64,000 nt of DNA from Clostridia bacterium (GTDB lineage Bacteria; Bacillota; Clostridia; Lutisporales; Lutisporaceae), in NCBI GenBank assembly GCA_035628995.1, contig DASPIR010000033.1, positions 62,001 to 126,000 of the forward strand, written 5' to 3'. The notes under the pieces are model-generated. The model searched no databases, was not told the DNA's origin, and worked only from the letters and a program-made list of their open reading frames with translations. Positions within the stretch are counted from its first letter, which is position 1. Each line of letters begins with the position of its first letter. Positions 26,226 through 34,302 of this stretch are shown here, piece by piece. A program made the position numbers and the translations under genes.

Positions 26226-26795
26226 TTAATCATTCTTAACGACCTGTTCATGCCTGAAGCAGTCTAAAACATGGTCATTGACCAACCCCGTAGCCTGTAA
26301 ATGGGAGTACATTATTACAGGTCCTAAAAATTTAAAACCTCTCCTCTTCATATCCCTGCTTATTTCTTCTGAAAGATCCGTTTTCGCGGGAATCTCTGAT
26401 TCACTAGTCCAACAATTTATTATCGGTTTATAACCTACGAACCTCCATATATAATCACAAAAGCTCCCAAATTCCTTTTGAATCTCTAAAAATCTTTGAG
26501 CATTATTTATCGAAGCTCTGATTTTACTATTATTTCTTATAATACCTTCATTGCTCAGCAACTCTTGAACTTTCTCTTCATCAAAGCTCGCTGCAGATAA
26601 AGGATTAAAATTATCATAAGCTTTTCGGTAGTTCTCTCTTTTCCTTAATATCGTAATCCAGCTCAACCCTGCCTGTGCAGATTCCAACACAAGAAATTCA
26701 AATTGCTTTTTATCATCAAATACCGGCAGTCCCCATTCTTCATCATGATATCTTACATATAGTTCATCCTTACCACACCAATTACACCTCTTCAT
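26226..26795 (-). CDS. tag: DNA-3-methyladenine glycosylase I
   Basis: Base-excision repair enzyme that removes 3-methyladenine from DNA. Family signatures are complete: CNWCGKDELYVRYHDEEWGLPV at the start (zinc-binding Cys; the Tag-specific YHDEEWG), FEFLVLESAQAGLSWITILRKRENYR (about 33-58), and the C-terminal KFLGPVIMYSHLQATGLVNDH with the second zinc pair (His, His/Cys). 189 aa is the normal length. AAGGAG before the ATG. Monocistronic. Confidence 0.96.
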   Translation of the reverse strand: MKRCNWCGKDELYVRYHDEEWGLPVFDDKKQFEFLVLESAQAGLSWITILRKRENYRKAYDNFNPLSAASFDEEKVQELLSNEGIIRNNSKIRASINNAQRFLEIQKEFGSFCDYIWRFVGYKPIINCWTSESEIPAKTDLSEEISRDMKRRGFKFLGPVIMYSHLQATGLVNDHVLDCFRHEQVVKND

Positions 26796-26898
26796 GATAG
26801 TTTTCTCCTTCGTTTATGAAACTTCTGGCAGCATATTCTTATTGTTTACTCATCAATTAAGTTCTTTTGTTTCGTGCTTGGCACCTACCCTTCAAAAG

Positions 26899-27465
26899 CT
26901 AGACCTTTAGCGATCCGCGGAACGCCCTAACTCCATAGTAAGATTCTGCACCGTTATGATACACAAAGACATGGTCGTAGCGACGATCACAAAAGAGGGC
27001 GCCGCCGAGTTTTCTAATCTCAGTAGGCGTTTTCACCCAGCTCGACGTTTTTGTATCGAAATTCCCAAGTTTCTGCAATTCCCGATATTGTTCTTCCGTT
27101 AAAAGCTCTATGCCCATGGAAGCTGCCATATCAATAGCGTTATTCTCTGGTTTATGTTCTTTCCTTGACTCCAGCCCTTCACGGTCGTAACAAAGACTTC
27201 TGCGGCCTTTAGGACTTTCCGCTGAACAATCATAAAAAATGTATTCACCCGTCTCTTTATCATAACCAATAACATCCGGTTCACCGCCAGTTCTTTCCAT
27301 CTCATTGAGTGACCACAGTTTTTCAGTATTAGCTTCTAGCTTTGCTTGTACTCTAGCCCATTCAAAACCTTTATGTCGGTTCACGTTTTTCTCAAAACGG
27401 GCTTTCAATGCTCCGAGTAGTTCTTCACGTTGTTCTTGTGACAACTCCCTTTTTTCATTTTTCAT
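26899..27465 (-). CDS. DUF4256 family protein
   Basis: Cytosolic 188-aa protein of the DUF4256 family. The recognisable blocks are RFEKNVNRHKGFEWARVQAKL, EMERTGGEPDVIGYDKETGEYIFYDCSAESPKGRRSLCYDREG, and the C-terminal GGALFCDRRYDHVFVYHNGAESYYGVRAFRG. Function unknown. AGGAGG before the ATG. A single-gene unit between repeat words at 26826-26889 and 27497-27507. Confidence 0.82.
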   Translation of the reverse strand: MKNEKRELSQEQREELLGALKARFEKNVNRHKGFEWARVQAKLEANTEKLWSLNEMERTGGEPDVIGYDKETGEYIFYDCSAESPKGRRSLCYDREGLESRKEHKPENNAIDMAASMGIELLTEEQYRELQKLGNFDTKTSSWVKTPTEIRKLGGALFCDRRYDHVFVYHNGAESYYGVRAFRGSLKV

Positions 27466-27510
27466 AATTAAACCTCCTAATGAAGATTTCTATATTGGGG
27501 TGCCAGGTCT

Positions 27511-27539
27511 AAAGCAGAGGGAACCGTCCCTTCTGCTTT
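27511..27539. terminator. AAAGCAGA hairpin downstream of the lipoprotein gene
   Basis: AAAGCAGA/TCTGCTTT (27511-27518, 27532-27539) with inner GGGA/TCCC. It follows the lipoprotein stop and is flanked by GTGCCAGG, the word of the hairpin repeat family, so it may be a repeat used as a terminator. Confidence 0.5.
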
Positions 27540-27546
27540 CTAATTA

Positions 27547-28122
27547 TCACTTTTGGTCCAATATCTTTTTAGTATATATACCTGAGTATCTCACGTTCAT
27601 TCCTGCAAATGGTGATTGACCATAATCTTGCCCAGTTTTGATATTAATCTCTTCAATATTAATAACATTCTCATTTGTAAGTTTAAAAATCATTTTATAA
27701 TCAGGATACTCTTTTGTCGTAAAATATGCCTCTTTAGAAGAAGTGAAATAAGCGATACCCGCGATATTGCCTTCATGGGGATTGGGAATTAATTCTCCAC
27801 TTTCCGTAAGTATCGTACTTATAAAATAAGCATCTATCGAGAAACTAAACTGTTTCTTGTTTGCATTGCTAATATTTAACTTAGCGCTTGCACCAATTCC
27901 GTTTTGTTCTCCCATACTCCAATTGCCAATCCACTTTGAATATTTAGTATCTATTTTATCTTTTTCTAACTTCTTAACTTGTTCTGATAAGTTTGAAGTC
28001 TGCAATTCGCTATAAATCACTTTGCTTTCAAGCTCTTTAGGCTGTTCAGATTTACCAACACATCCTATTTGAATTGCAATGATAGTTAGAGCTATCAATA
28101 ATAAGGCCATGGTTTTTTTCAT
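27547..28122 (-). CDS. Putative lipoprotein
   Basis: Hydrophobic signal followed by a lipobox ending at Cys21 (AIQIGC), so lipid-anchored outside the membrane. The following 170 residues have a short coiled-coil part (ELQTSNLSEQVKKLEKDK) and a beta-rich domain beginning WIGNWSMGEQ with alternating strands, suggesting a small barrel. No family recognised. GGAGGT at normal distance before the ATG. Confidence 0.72.
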   Translation of the reverse strand: MKKTMALLLIALTIIAIQIGCVGKSEQPKELESKVIYSELQTSNLSEQVKKLEKDKIDTKYSKWIGNWSMGEQNGIGASAKLNISNANKKQFSFSIDAYFISTILTESGELIPNPHEGNIAGIAYFTSSKEAYFTTKEYPDYKMIFKLTNENVINIEEINIKTGQDYGQSPFAGMNVRYSGIYTKKILDQK

Positions 28123-28256
28123 TTACATACCTCCTGTTATTGTTTCAGCTAATAAAACTTAATAGTCTTCCTCGCACTGTTAACTTATTATTTTACTAAC
28201 CAATCATAACTATCCTATATAAATGTTGAATAATCTTCCTTTTGAAAACCCAGGTG

Positions 28257-28323
28257 CCAGGCACGACAGTTGGTCAGCTATCGAGACCTTTTAATTCAAT
28301 AACTGCCTAACTGTCGTGCCTGG
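28257..28323. repeat. 67-bp hairpin element (CCAGGCACGACAGTT arms)
   Basis: Perfect 15-bp inverted repeats CCAGGCACGACAGTT (28257-28271) and AACTGTCGTGCCTGG (28309-28323). It is the best-preserved member of the hairpin family seen at 9251-9325 and 12674-12752. AGAGCTCCGAAAAACTC follows it, a word also present in reverse inside the 72-bp repeat. Confidence 0.75.
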
Positions 28324-28408
28324 AAGAGCTCCGAAAAACTCCATATCAAAAAAATAAAACTAACGATTCGAAAATACAAGGCTCAAAAATTCGTTCTATA
28401 GGACTTAT

Positions 28409-29242
28409 TTATATCAGGTAATGATTTACCATTCCCAATAAACGTGATATTTTCAAACATTGCGAGTTTTTCGGAGGTTTCCCTGGCACCATATTCTTTA
28501 AGAATGATTGGGACAATGTACCTGTCCCCTTGTCCCATGCAAGTTTATCGTTAGCAATATAACCTCTTTTAGGTTTGGTTCCATCGATTGGTACAACACC
28601 GTGGCAATGGATATAAGGTATACGTGATTGTCTTGTATTGATAATGCTATTAAGAACCCTATCAAATATTATTTTATTACCATGTCCTTGGTCTACACTG
28701 AATGAGTTTATCATTGCCAATAATATTGCTTCACCATTAAACGTCAGTATTGTTTTAGGAGCGATATCGTTTTCAATAGCAGAAACGATGACTTTTGCTA
28801 ATTGATACGATGATGTTTTGTTAAGTACATTTTCTCTTATGTATTTAAAGTCATCCCAAACATTTTTTTTAATATCAGATAAATGTTGTAAATTATGGAC
28901 AATACAAAATGACTTCCATTGCCTCAGTGTTAGTTGATTTTTTATCTTTTCATATATTTCCTCAGAAAGCATATTAATAAAATCATTATCACTACTTCTC
29001 AGATTGTTCTTAACTGCTTGAATCATAGCATCAGCAGAAAAGCCCATTTTTTTATACACATCTATATTTATCCTGTCTTCTATCTTGCAATACTTTATTA
29101 TTAAAGAATCTACTAACTGAAACCAGTCTGGAATAACTGGTGAAGATGTTCCTGCCCCAATACATAGTGACCATCCAGTTCTGGCATGAGCATCTTATAA
29201 AATTGGATATATTGTATCAACATGCAAACCTTGTTTCGCCAT
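28409..29242 (-). pseudogene. SIR2-like gene with premature stop and replaced 3' end
   Basis: Starting at ATG 29242, the frame reads 15 codons, meets TAA at 29195-29197, then continues in the same frame with SLCIGAGTSSPVIPDW, the NAD-binding GAGxS motif of SIR2 proteins, and later YIHCHGVV, the SIR2 catalytic-His region. The longest uninterrupted part starts at 29059 and lacks the NAD motif. The last 25 codons come from the 72-bp repeat at 28417-28489. SIR2-like proteins of this type are NADases in phage defence. This copy looks dead, unless the stop is read through. Confidence 0.7.
28417..28489 (-). repeat. 72-bp dispersed repeat, copy 2
   Basis: Same sequence as 7520-7591 except for one extra C near the CCTGGCAC end. 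It forms the last 22 or so sense codons and the stop of the SIR2-like frame, read in the orientation opposite to the MFS copy. Confidence 0.85.
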
Positions 29243-29468
29243 TAGTCAGTATCCTCCATGTTTATTTTTCATTGAAGCAGCAATAATTGAAGTATTGTAT
29301 ATTTTATCAAAGGTTGATAATATTATGTTTGCTTGAACTACCCTTATAGCTATGCTTGTCCAATTTTATATATAATCGAAGATCATTAATGGAATCAATA
29401 CTTATCTTTCTAATAATTTATGCCGCATATTAGATTTAGCTTATGTACTTTATAAATTTAATAATAGT

Positions 29469-30740
29469 CTATTGATATAACTTAAGTATTTTAAATATCG
29501 CTTCGTTCAATAAATTAGTGATTTTATCATTACAACTATTATCTATAGCGAATTCATTTATAAGATTATTTATGCTGGCATAACATTTGGTAATAAAATC
29601 CATCATTTTCCCTTTATTCATAATAATCCTATTATCGACCTCTAATGTAGCATTGTCATTTATATATGCTAAGAACATAGCTTCAAAGAAACCTATTTCT
29701 AAATTCAAATACCATATTATTTCAGGAAATTCAGTAATTATCTCTTTTATATAGGTTTGAAATTCAGCAATGCAGAATAATTCTCTCATGTCATCATCAT
29801 AACCTGAAACTGAAATTATAAATTTTTGATAATTGTCTTTAACATTTTGCTTATTATCCCGTTTTGATACTATATATTCTTGTATCTGAATGTAATTTCT
29901 ACTTAATATTTCTTCTTTACTTATTTCTATAATATAGAATTTATAATCATTGTTTTTCACTTCTCTTTTAGTTAAAAAGTTTTCGTTAAGCAAAGCATTA
30001 GTATATAAACTATTTTGCCAGAAATTATTATCTTTCTTTAATTCTACTTTCTTGTAAGCTTCCAATTTTACAAAATTAGAACTGACATTCAGTATTGCCT
30101 TTTCTATTTCATTAATCTCACCCTTATCAATATCTTCATCATACACTATAATCAAAAATGCAAATGAGTTTATTATAATTGTTCTCATAGAACATTTGTG
30201 AGTACTTTTATCTTTCAATTTAAATGGAGCTATTCTGAAAAAATCTATTGTATATTCTGAATTACCATCAAAATGATAGTAATCATGTGTCTTGCCATTA
30301 ATGGCTAAATCTATAAATAATCCATAAACACTAATTTTATTGTTTATTTCTTTATTATCTTTAATATATGGTATGCAATTTTTATATGAGTTTGAATCAT
30401 ATTCTAATTTATTAGCTCTTGCTGAATTGTAGCATATTTTTAATAACCATCTGGCTAATTTGTTATAATCATATTCGAAAATTACCTGCATTATATCTTT
30501 TTGTATTTTACCATTATATTTTATGATTTCATTGATTGCATATGTATCTAGCTGCGATAGAACGCCATTATTACATACACTACATACATCTTTAATGATA
30601 AAATCACTGTTTATGACTTTGCATGGCGCAGCCTCAGTCCAACGAATTTGTTCACTTTTATTCATTCCTCTAAGAAACCCATCAGGTATTATATGTTCTC
30701 TTGTAGGCACTCTTTCTTCTCCACAATATGCACATTTCAT
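29469..30740 (-). CDS. HNH-endonuclease-like protein
   Basis: About 423 aa. The first 60 residues have an HNH/zinc pattern: CAYCGEE, then REHIIPDGF and CSVCNNG, giving two CxxC pairs around an EHIIP histidine motif. The rest is a long, very Lys/Asn/Ile-rich region without recognised domain. I use the ATG at 30740; a GTG at 30749 is in frame and neither has a strong ribosome site. Base composition is much more AT-rich than the housekeeping genes, as for its two upstream neighbours. Probable nuclease effector of a defence locus (inference). Confidence 0.65.
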   Translation of the reverse strand: MKCAYCGEERVPTREHIIPDGFLRGMNKSEQIRWTEAAPCKVINSDFIIKDVCSVCNNGVLSQLDTYAINEIIKYNGKIQKDIMQVIFEYDYNKLARWLLKICYNSARANKLEYDSNSYKNCIPYIKDNKEINNKISVYGLFIDLAINGKTHDYYHFDGNSEYTIDFFRIAPFKLKDKSTHKCSMRTIIINSFAFLIIVYDEDIDKGEINEIEKAILNVSSNFVKLEAYKKVELKKDNNFWQNSLYTNALLNENFLTKREVKNNDYKFYIIEISKEEILSRNYIQIQEYIVSKRDNKQNVKDNYQKFIISVSGYDDDMRELFCIAEFQTYIKEIITEFPEIIWYLNLEIGFFEAMFLAYINDNATLEVDNRIIMNKGKMMDFITKCYASINNLINEFAIDNSCNDKITNLLNEAIFKILKLYQ

Positions 30741-30848
30741 ATGTATCACTACTTTCTTAAATGTATCCCAAATTTCGTATTTCAGACAAACTTTCCCAAT
30801 TATATGGATAATACAAAGGGAAAGTGCAAATTAATGATAAATTTAAAG

Positions 30849-32366
30849 TTAAAAAATACCTGCTTTAACTTCTTTAGCCAACCGATTCCAAGAATAACAA
30901 CTAATATTTTTATTCTCAGAGGTAACGCCTCCAAAGCTTGGCCTTGCAGTTATAATCACAGATTTTACTTTTACATCCTTCCAATCAATTATACCAAATA
31001 GGATATCTAGTATATCACATAAATTTTCAGCGATTAGTTTTTCTCTTAAGGCTATCTGTTGATACACTTTATTCTCAATTTTATCAAATACTAGTTCTCT
31101 GTGGCTCATGGCAGCTTTATAATACTTCAATTCAAAATTGTAAATCAGTTTTTTCGCAGGCTTGTATGCCAAAATATCAATATCATTAAAGGCTATTGTC
31201 TTGCCTTTTTTATTAATTATTTTTTTTATATCTACATAAACTATGTCCGGTTCATCTGGGTCTCTTGGAAGAATGAAACCTTGTGACTCAATAAAATCCG
31301 CAAGTTTATATGAAAAAAATAGTGACATATCTTGCTGCAACTCACTAAAAAGACTTTTATTTTTTTTATCAATAATCATCTCACCCATGAAATGACCGGA
31401 GAAGCATATATTTTTAAATATAGTCACAACTTCTATAAATGTATACTTACCAAACTTTATGCATTTACCCTCCTCATAAAAACATCTTAATTCTAAGTGC
31501 CTGGTGGAAACTTCAATTTCCGCTTTAAAAAGCCTAATTATTGAAAAATATTCAATAATATTGCATATAGTTTGTACATCCAGATACTTCTTGAATAATT
31601 TTTTGAATCTATCCTTGCTAACATAATAATGGTCTTTTATCTTGGAATCTCTATCCAACAAATGCAGATTATTAACAATAATGTCCAAGTCAGATACCCT
31701 AAAACCCAAAATTGTTTCAATTGAGTGATTAGCTCTTTTCATAATTAACTCAGGCATAAGTCTTTTTCTAACTAAATACTGTCTCAATCTTGGGTCTATA
31801 ATTTCTTCCTGCTCAATTTTCCTGCTTGTATAAAGTTCAGCGCATTCGTCAAAAAACTGATCTACCTTTTCATCTTTTATTGGTTCAAAAAGATTGATGT
31901 CCGATATTTCCCTTCCCAGTGCCTTGTAATACTCCATATTCAGAATAAATATGTTATAAAGTTTTATAAGTTCAAATAATTCATCCAAATTGGTATTTTC
32001 ATATAAAACAGCATTGTTCTGAAATCCTTGATTACCCAACTGCAAACATATTTTTTGTAAATGAAGCGCAATTTCATTAAATTCATTCATCCTAAATAAA
32101 TGCTCTTTGGGATGAAGCTTTTGGCAATACTGTTCCCTCATAAATTCAACGATGAAAATCAATTCATCATATCTAAAGTATTGTACTTTACATATAATTA
32201 AGTTATAAAAATCGTGCTCGATTTCATCAAGACTTCTATGATTTTGAATATCTCGACTAAAAACTTTAAGGATATATTCCTTTGTGCTACTGAATAAGTC
32301 CAGTCCAGAGTTTTCATAAAATCTCGGTAATATCCTCAAGAATTCTTTCATTAGATTTTCAAGCAT
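30849..32366 (-). CDS. Uncharacterised protein with PD-(D/E)xK-like C-terminus
   Basis: 505 aa, no signal peptide. Residues 1-350 are helical and unrecognised. Near residue 390-425, FNDIDILAYKPAKKLIYNFELKYYK fits the nuclease pattern D-x(n)-ExK: Asp before a strand, then Glu-x-Lys in the next strand. This suggests a restriction-type nuclease. It belongs to the AT-rich block 28.4-34 kb. Alternative: an inactive member of the same fold. No partner methylase is present. Confidence 0.55.
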   Translation of the reverse strand: MLENLMKEFLRILPRFYENSGLDLFSSTKEYILKVFSRDIQNHRSLDEIEHDFYNLIICKVQYFRYDELIFIVEFMREQYCQKLHPKEHLFRMNEFNEIALHLQKICLQLGNQGFQNNAVLYENTNLDELFELIKLYNIFILNMEYYKALGREISDINLFEPIKDEKVDQFFDECAELYTSRKIEQEEIIDPRLRQYLVRKRLMPELIMKRANHSIETILGFRVSDLDIIVNNLHLLDRDSKIKDHYYVSKDRFKKLFKKYLDVQTICNIIEYFSIIRLFKAEIEVSTRHLELRCFYEEGKCIKFGKYTFIEVVTIFKNICFSGHFMGEMIIDKKNKSLFSELQQDMSLFFSYKLADFIESQGFILPRDPDEPDIVYVDIKKIINKKGKTIAFNDIDILAYKPAKKLIYNFELKYYKAAMSHRELVFDKIENKVYQQIALREKLIAENLCDILDILFGIIDWKDVKVKSVIITARPSFGGVTSENKNISCYSWNRLAKEVKAGIF

Positions 32367-32659
32367 CTCATTACCTCCAATAATTAAAAGACTAACTCGT
32401 ATTTACATTATTTCAGAATCCAGGTCAAGCTTTATTCTTCGCTTCCGATATTGCTGTTATCACAAAAAGAATCCTATATTGATAACCCCTATTTACTCAA
32501 CTTCTAGTTATTAGCCTAATTGGAATTGATACTCAACCACCCCTAACAAACTAACTTGTCCCAATTCTACGGATAAAGTGTAATTAGTTATTTTTAGATT
32601 AAACCATCAGCGTTGATATTATATCTGATATTTAGAATGGTTATATGGTTAATTTATTT

Positions 32660-33841
32660 TTATTTACAGTCCCTCTCAGCATAAAAATCACCGGATAATT
32701 TACTAGTTATTGATATAAACTCATCAACTTTTAGAGCAATAACAGATGACATCCAAAAGTTATGTTCTTCTAGCTCTGGCATAAACATACCCTTTTCTCC
32801 TGCTGCATCAAAATAAACCTGAAAAACAATTTGTGGAGGTATTGCACCCGTATAGCAGATAACAGCCCCATCTTGCCAAGGTATCCACCCAACTTGACCT
32901 ATCAACTTTTTGTCACGCTTAAAGAATAAATTATATTTAACTGTAGCACCTTTAAAATTGCCCATTTTATGATAATCGTCTACTTCAACTAATTCTCTTT
33001 CTAAGTTGTATTGATACCCTTTCAGAGTCATAAAAGCAGATGGCTGTTTCCCTAAAAAACTCTCGATATTTATCAACGAACGTTTTCTATAAAAAGAAAG
33101 TCTTATGATCAGGTCACTAAAAAACTTGTTTAATGTAAGTTCACCAAGTTCCGATTTTCCTAAGTGTACATAAAACGGTGCAATTAAAAAGTTATCATCA
33201 CAATTTCCTGCAAACCATCCTCCCATATTTTTGCTAAAAGGCGTTTGAATTGTATATCCAATTATCCCCTTATCTAAAACAACAATCATATCAATCCATT
33301 GACTTGAAGGATATTCTGCATTTATTTCTATTAAGTTTTCAGACAAAGTATTAAGCGATGTGTATGATTCATATGCAAAAACAACACCAAAGGTTTTTTC
33401 TATTACTAATGGACTCATTGTTACTGGCTGATCGCCATCATTAACAGGTGTTTTCTTTAAAGCTTTTGCAGAAGCAATCTTCTTAGCAGCATCTTTTAAC
33501 TCTTCCTTATTCAATTTGGATTTTACCTCAATAACTGAAGCTACATTATCATTGGGAAGAATTAATACTCTTTTACCTTTCCGATAAATAGGACTATTTA
33601 ATGCATCATAAATAATAATGTCAGTTTGCATGCTGATATTACTTTCATCATCGATAACACAACCTGTATCAGCAGCAAATCTCTTAGGGAGGTGATCATT
33701 GAGAAAGTCTCGCAAAATGACTTCTGCTTCTGCTCCACTTTCTCCATAATGCGGATTATCTTTTTTTATTTCTTCAAAGTCATAACGCAGTTGCTTGCCT
33801 GCTTCAATGAATAAGTTTAATATCTTTTCATTCTTCTCCAT
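32660..33841 (-). CDS. DUF6602-type protein with nuclease-like fold
   Basis: The N-terminal half matches the DUF6602 pattern: GESGAEAEVILRDFLNDHLPKRF, TGCVIDDESNISMQTDIIIYD, then VASVIEVKSKLNKEEL. The D...ExK arrangement (QTDIIIYD ... IEVKSKL) is that of PD-(D/E)xK enzymes. The start at ATG 33841 has GTGAGG six nt upstream, preferable to an in-frame ATG further out at 33895. Members often sit in defence regions; the activity is unproven. Sole gene with a reasonable ribosome site in this block. Confidence 0.7.
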   Translation of the reverse strand: MEKNEKILNLFIEAGKQLRYDFEEIKKDNPHYGESGAEAEVILRDFLNDHLPKRFAADTGCVIDDESNISMQTDIIIYDALNSPIYRKGKRVLILPNDNVASVIEVKSKLNKEELKDAAKKIASAKALKKTPVNDGDQPVTMSPLVIEKTFGVVFAYESYTSLNTLSENLIEINAEYPSSQWIDMIVVLDKGIIGYTIQTPFSKNMGGWFAGNCDDNFLIAPFYVHLGKSELGELTLNKFFSDLIIRLSFYRKRSLINIESFLGKQPSAFMTLKGYQYNLERELVEVDDYHKMGNFKGATVKYNLFFKRDKKLIGQVGWIPWQDGAVICYTGAIPPQIVFQVYFDAAGEKGMFMPELEEHNFWMSSVIALKVDEFISITSKLSGDFYAERDCK

Positions 33842-34161
33842 AAATAACCTCACAAATAATTTGGTATTCCCTATAATCGGTAAATTCATCTGCACCTTCC
33901 CATTATAGACATTAGTGGCTGTTCTAAAAGACTTTAGTTACACTATTATAATTCGTCTACCACAGCTAAAACTTTTATTTGTCTATATCTTCAATCACGA
34001 ATAATGTCGTGATTGGTCACTGTATGTACTAATTATAATTCTATACATTCAAGTAAATTCCTTCCATTTATTGAAATTGTTATGGATGATTGTTTTTTAG
34101 ACAAAACAAAAAGCTTATACTCAGGCATCCACCTAAATATAAACTTTCAGTACATCATACA
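33842..34161. other. Intergenic region at the island edge
   Basis: AT-rich stretch without any convincing gene or promoter; only unused N-terminal frame extension of the DUF6602 gene. It leads into the repeats at 34162-34268. Confidence 0.4.
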
Positions 34162-34196
34162 GTTCACAACCTTTTGAATCTACTAAAGTTGTGAAC
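34162..34196. repeat. Inverted repeat GTTCACAAC/GTTGTGAAC
   Basis: Perfect 9-bp arms (34162-34170 and 34188-34196), extendable with CCTTT/AAAG. No T-run follows on either strand, so it is not a standard terminator. It sits 13 bp from the tandem repeats. Confidence 0.6.
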
Positions 34197-34208
34197 TTAA
34201 CTTGATTC

Positions 34209-34268
34209 TTTTTACTAACTTTATTGTATCTATACCAACTTTATTGTATGTTTACTGACTTTATTGTA
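34209..34268 (-). repeat. Three 20-bp tandem repeats (TACAATAAAGT...)
   Basis: On the minus strand three back-to-back 20-bp units each begin TACAATAAAGT and continue with a variable but similar half (CAGTAAACA, TGGTATAGA, TAGTAAAAA). The unit length equals two DNA turns, so the copies face the same side, as in iterons or operator arrays. They lie between the glmS stop codon and the accessory island. Confidence 0.75.
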
Positions 34269-34302
34269 CGGAAACATTAATATTATATTTTATTTACTCA
34301 GT

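Noticed and set aside
34209..34268. CRISPR array
   Set aside because: Only three units, no spacers (units are back to back) and no cas genes.
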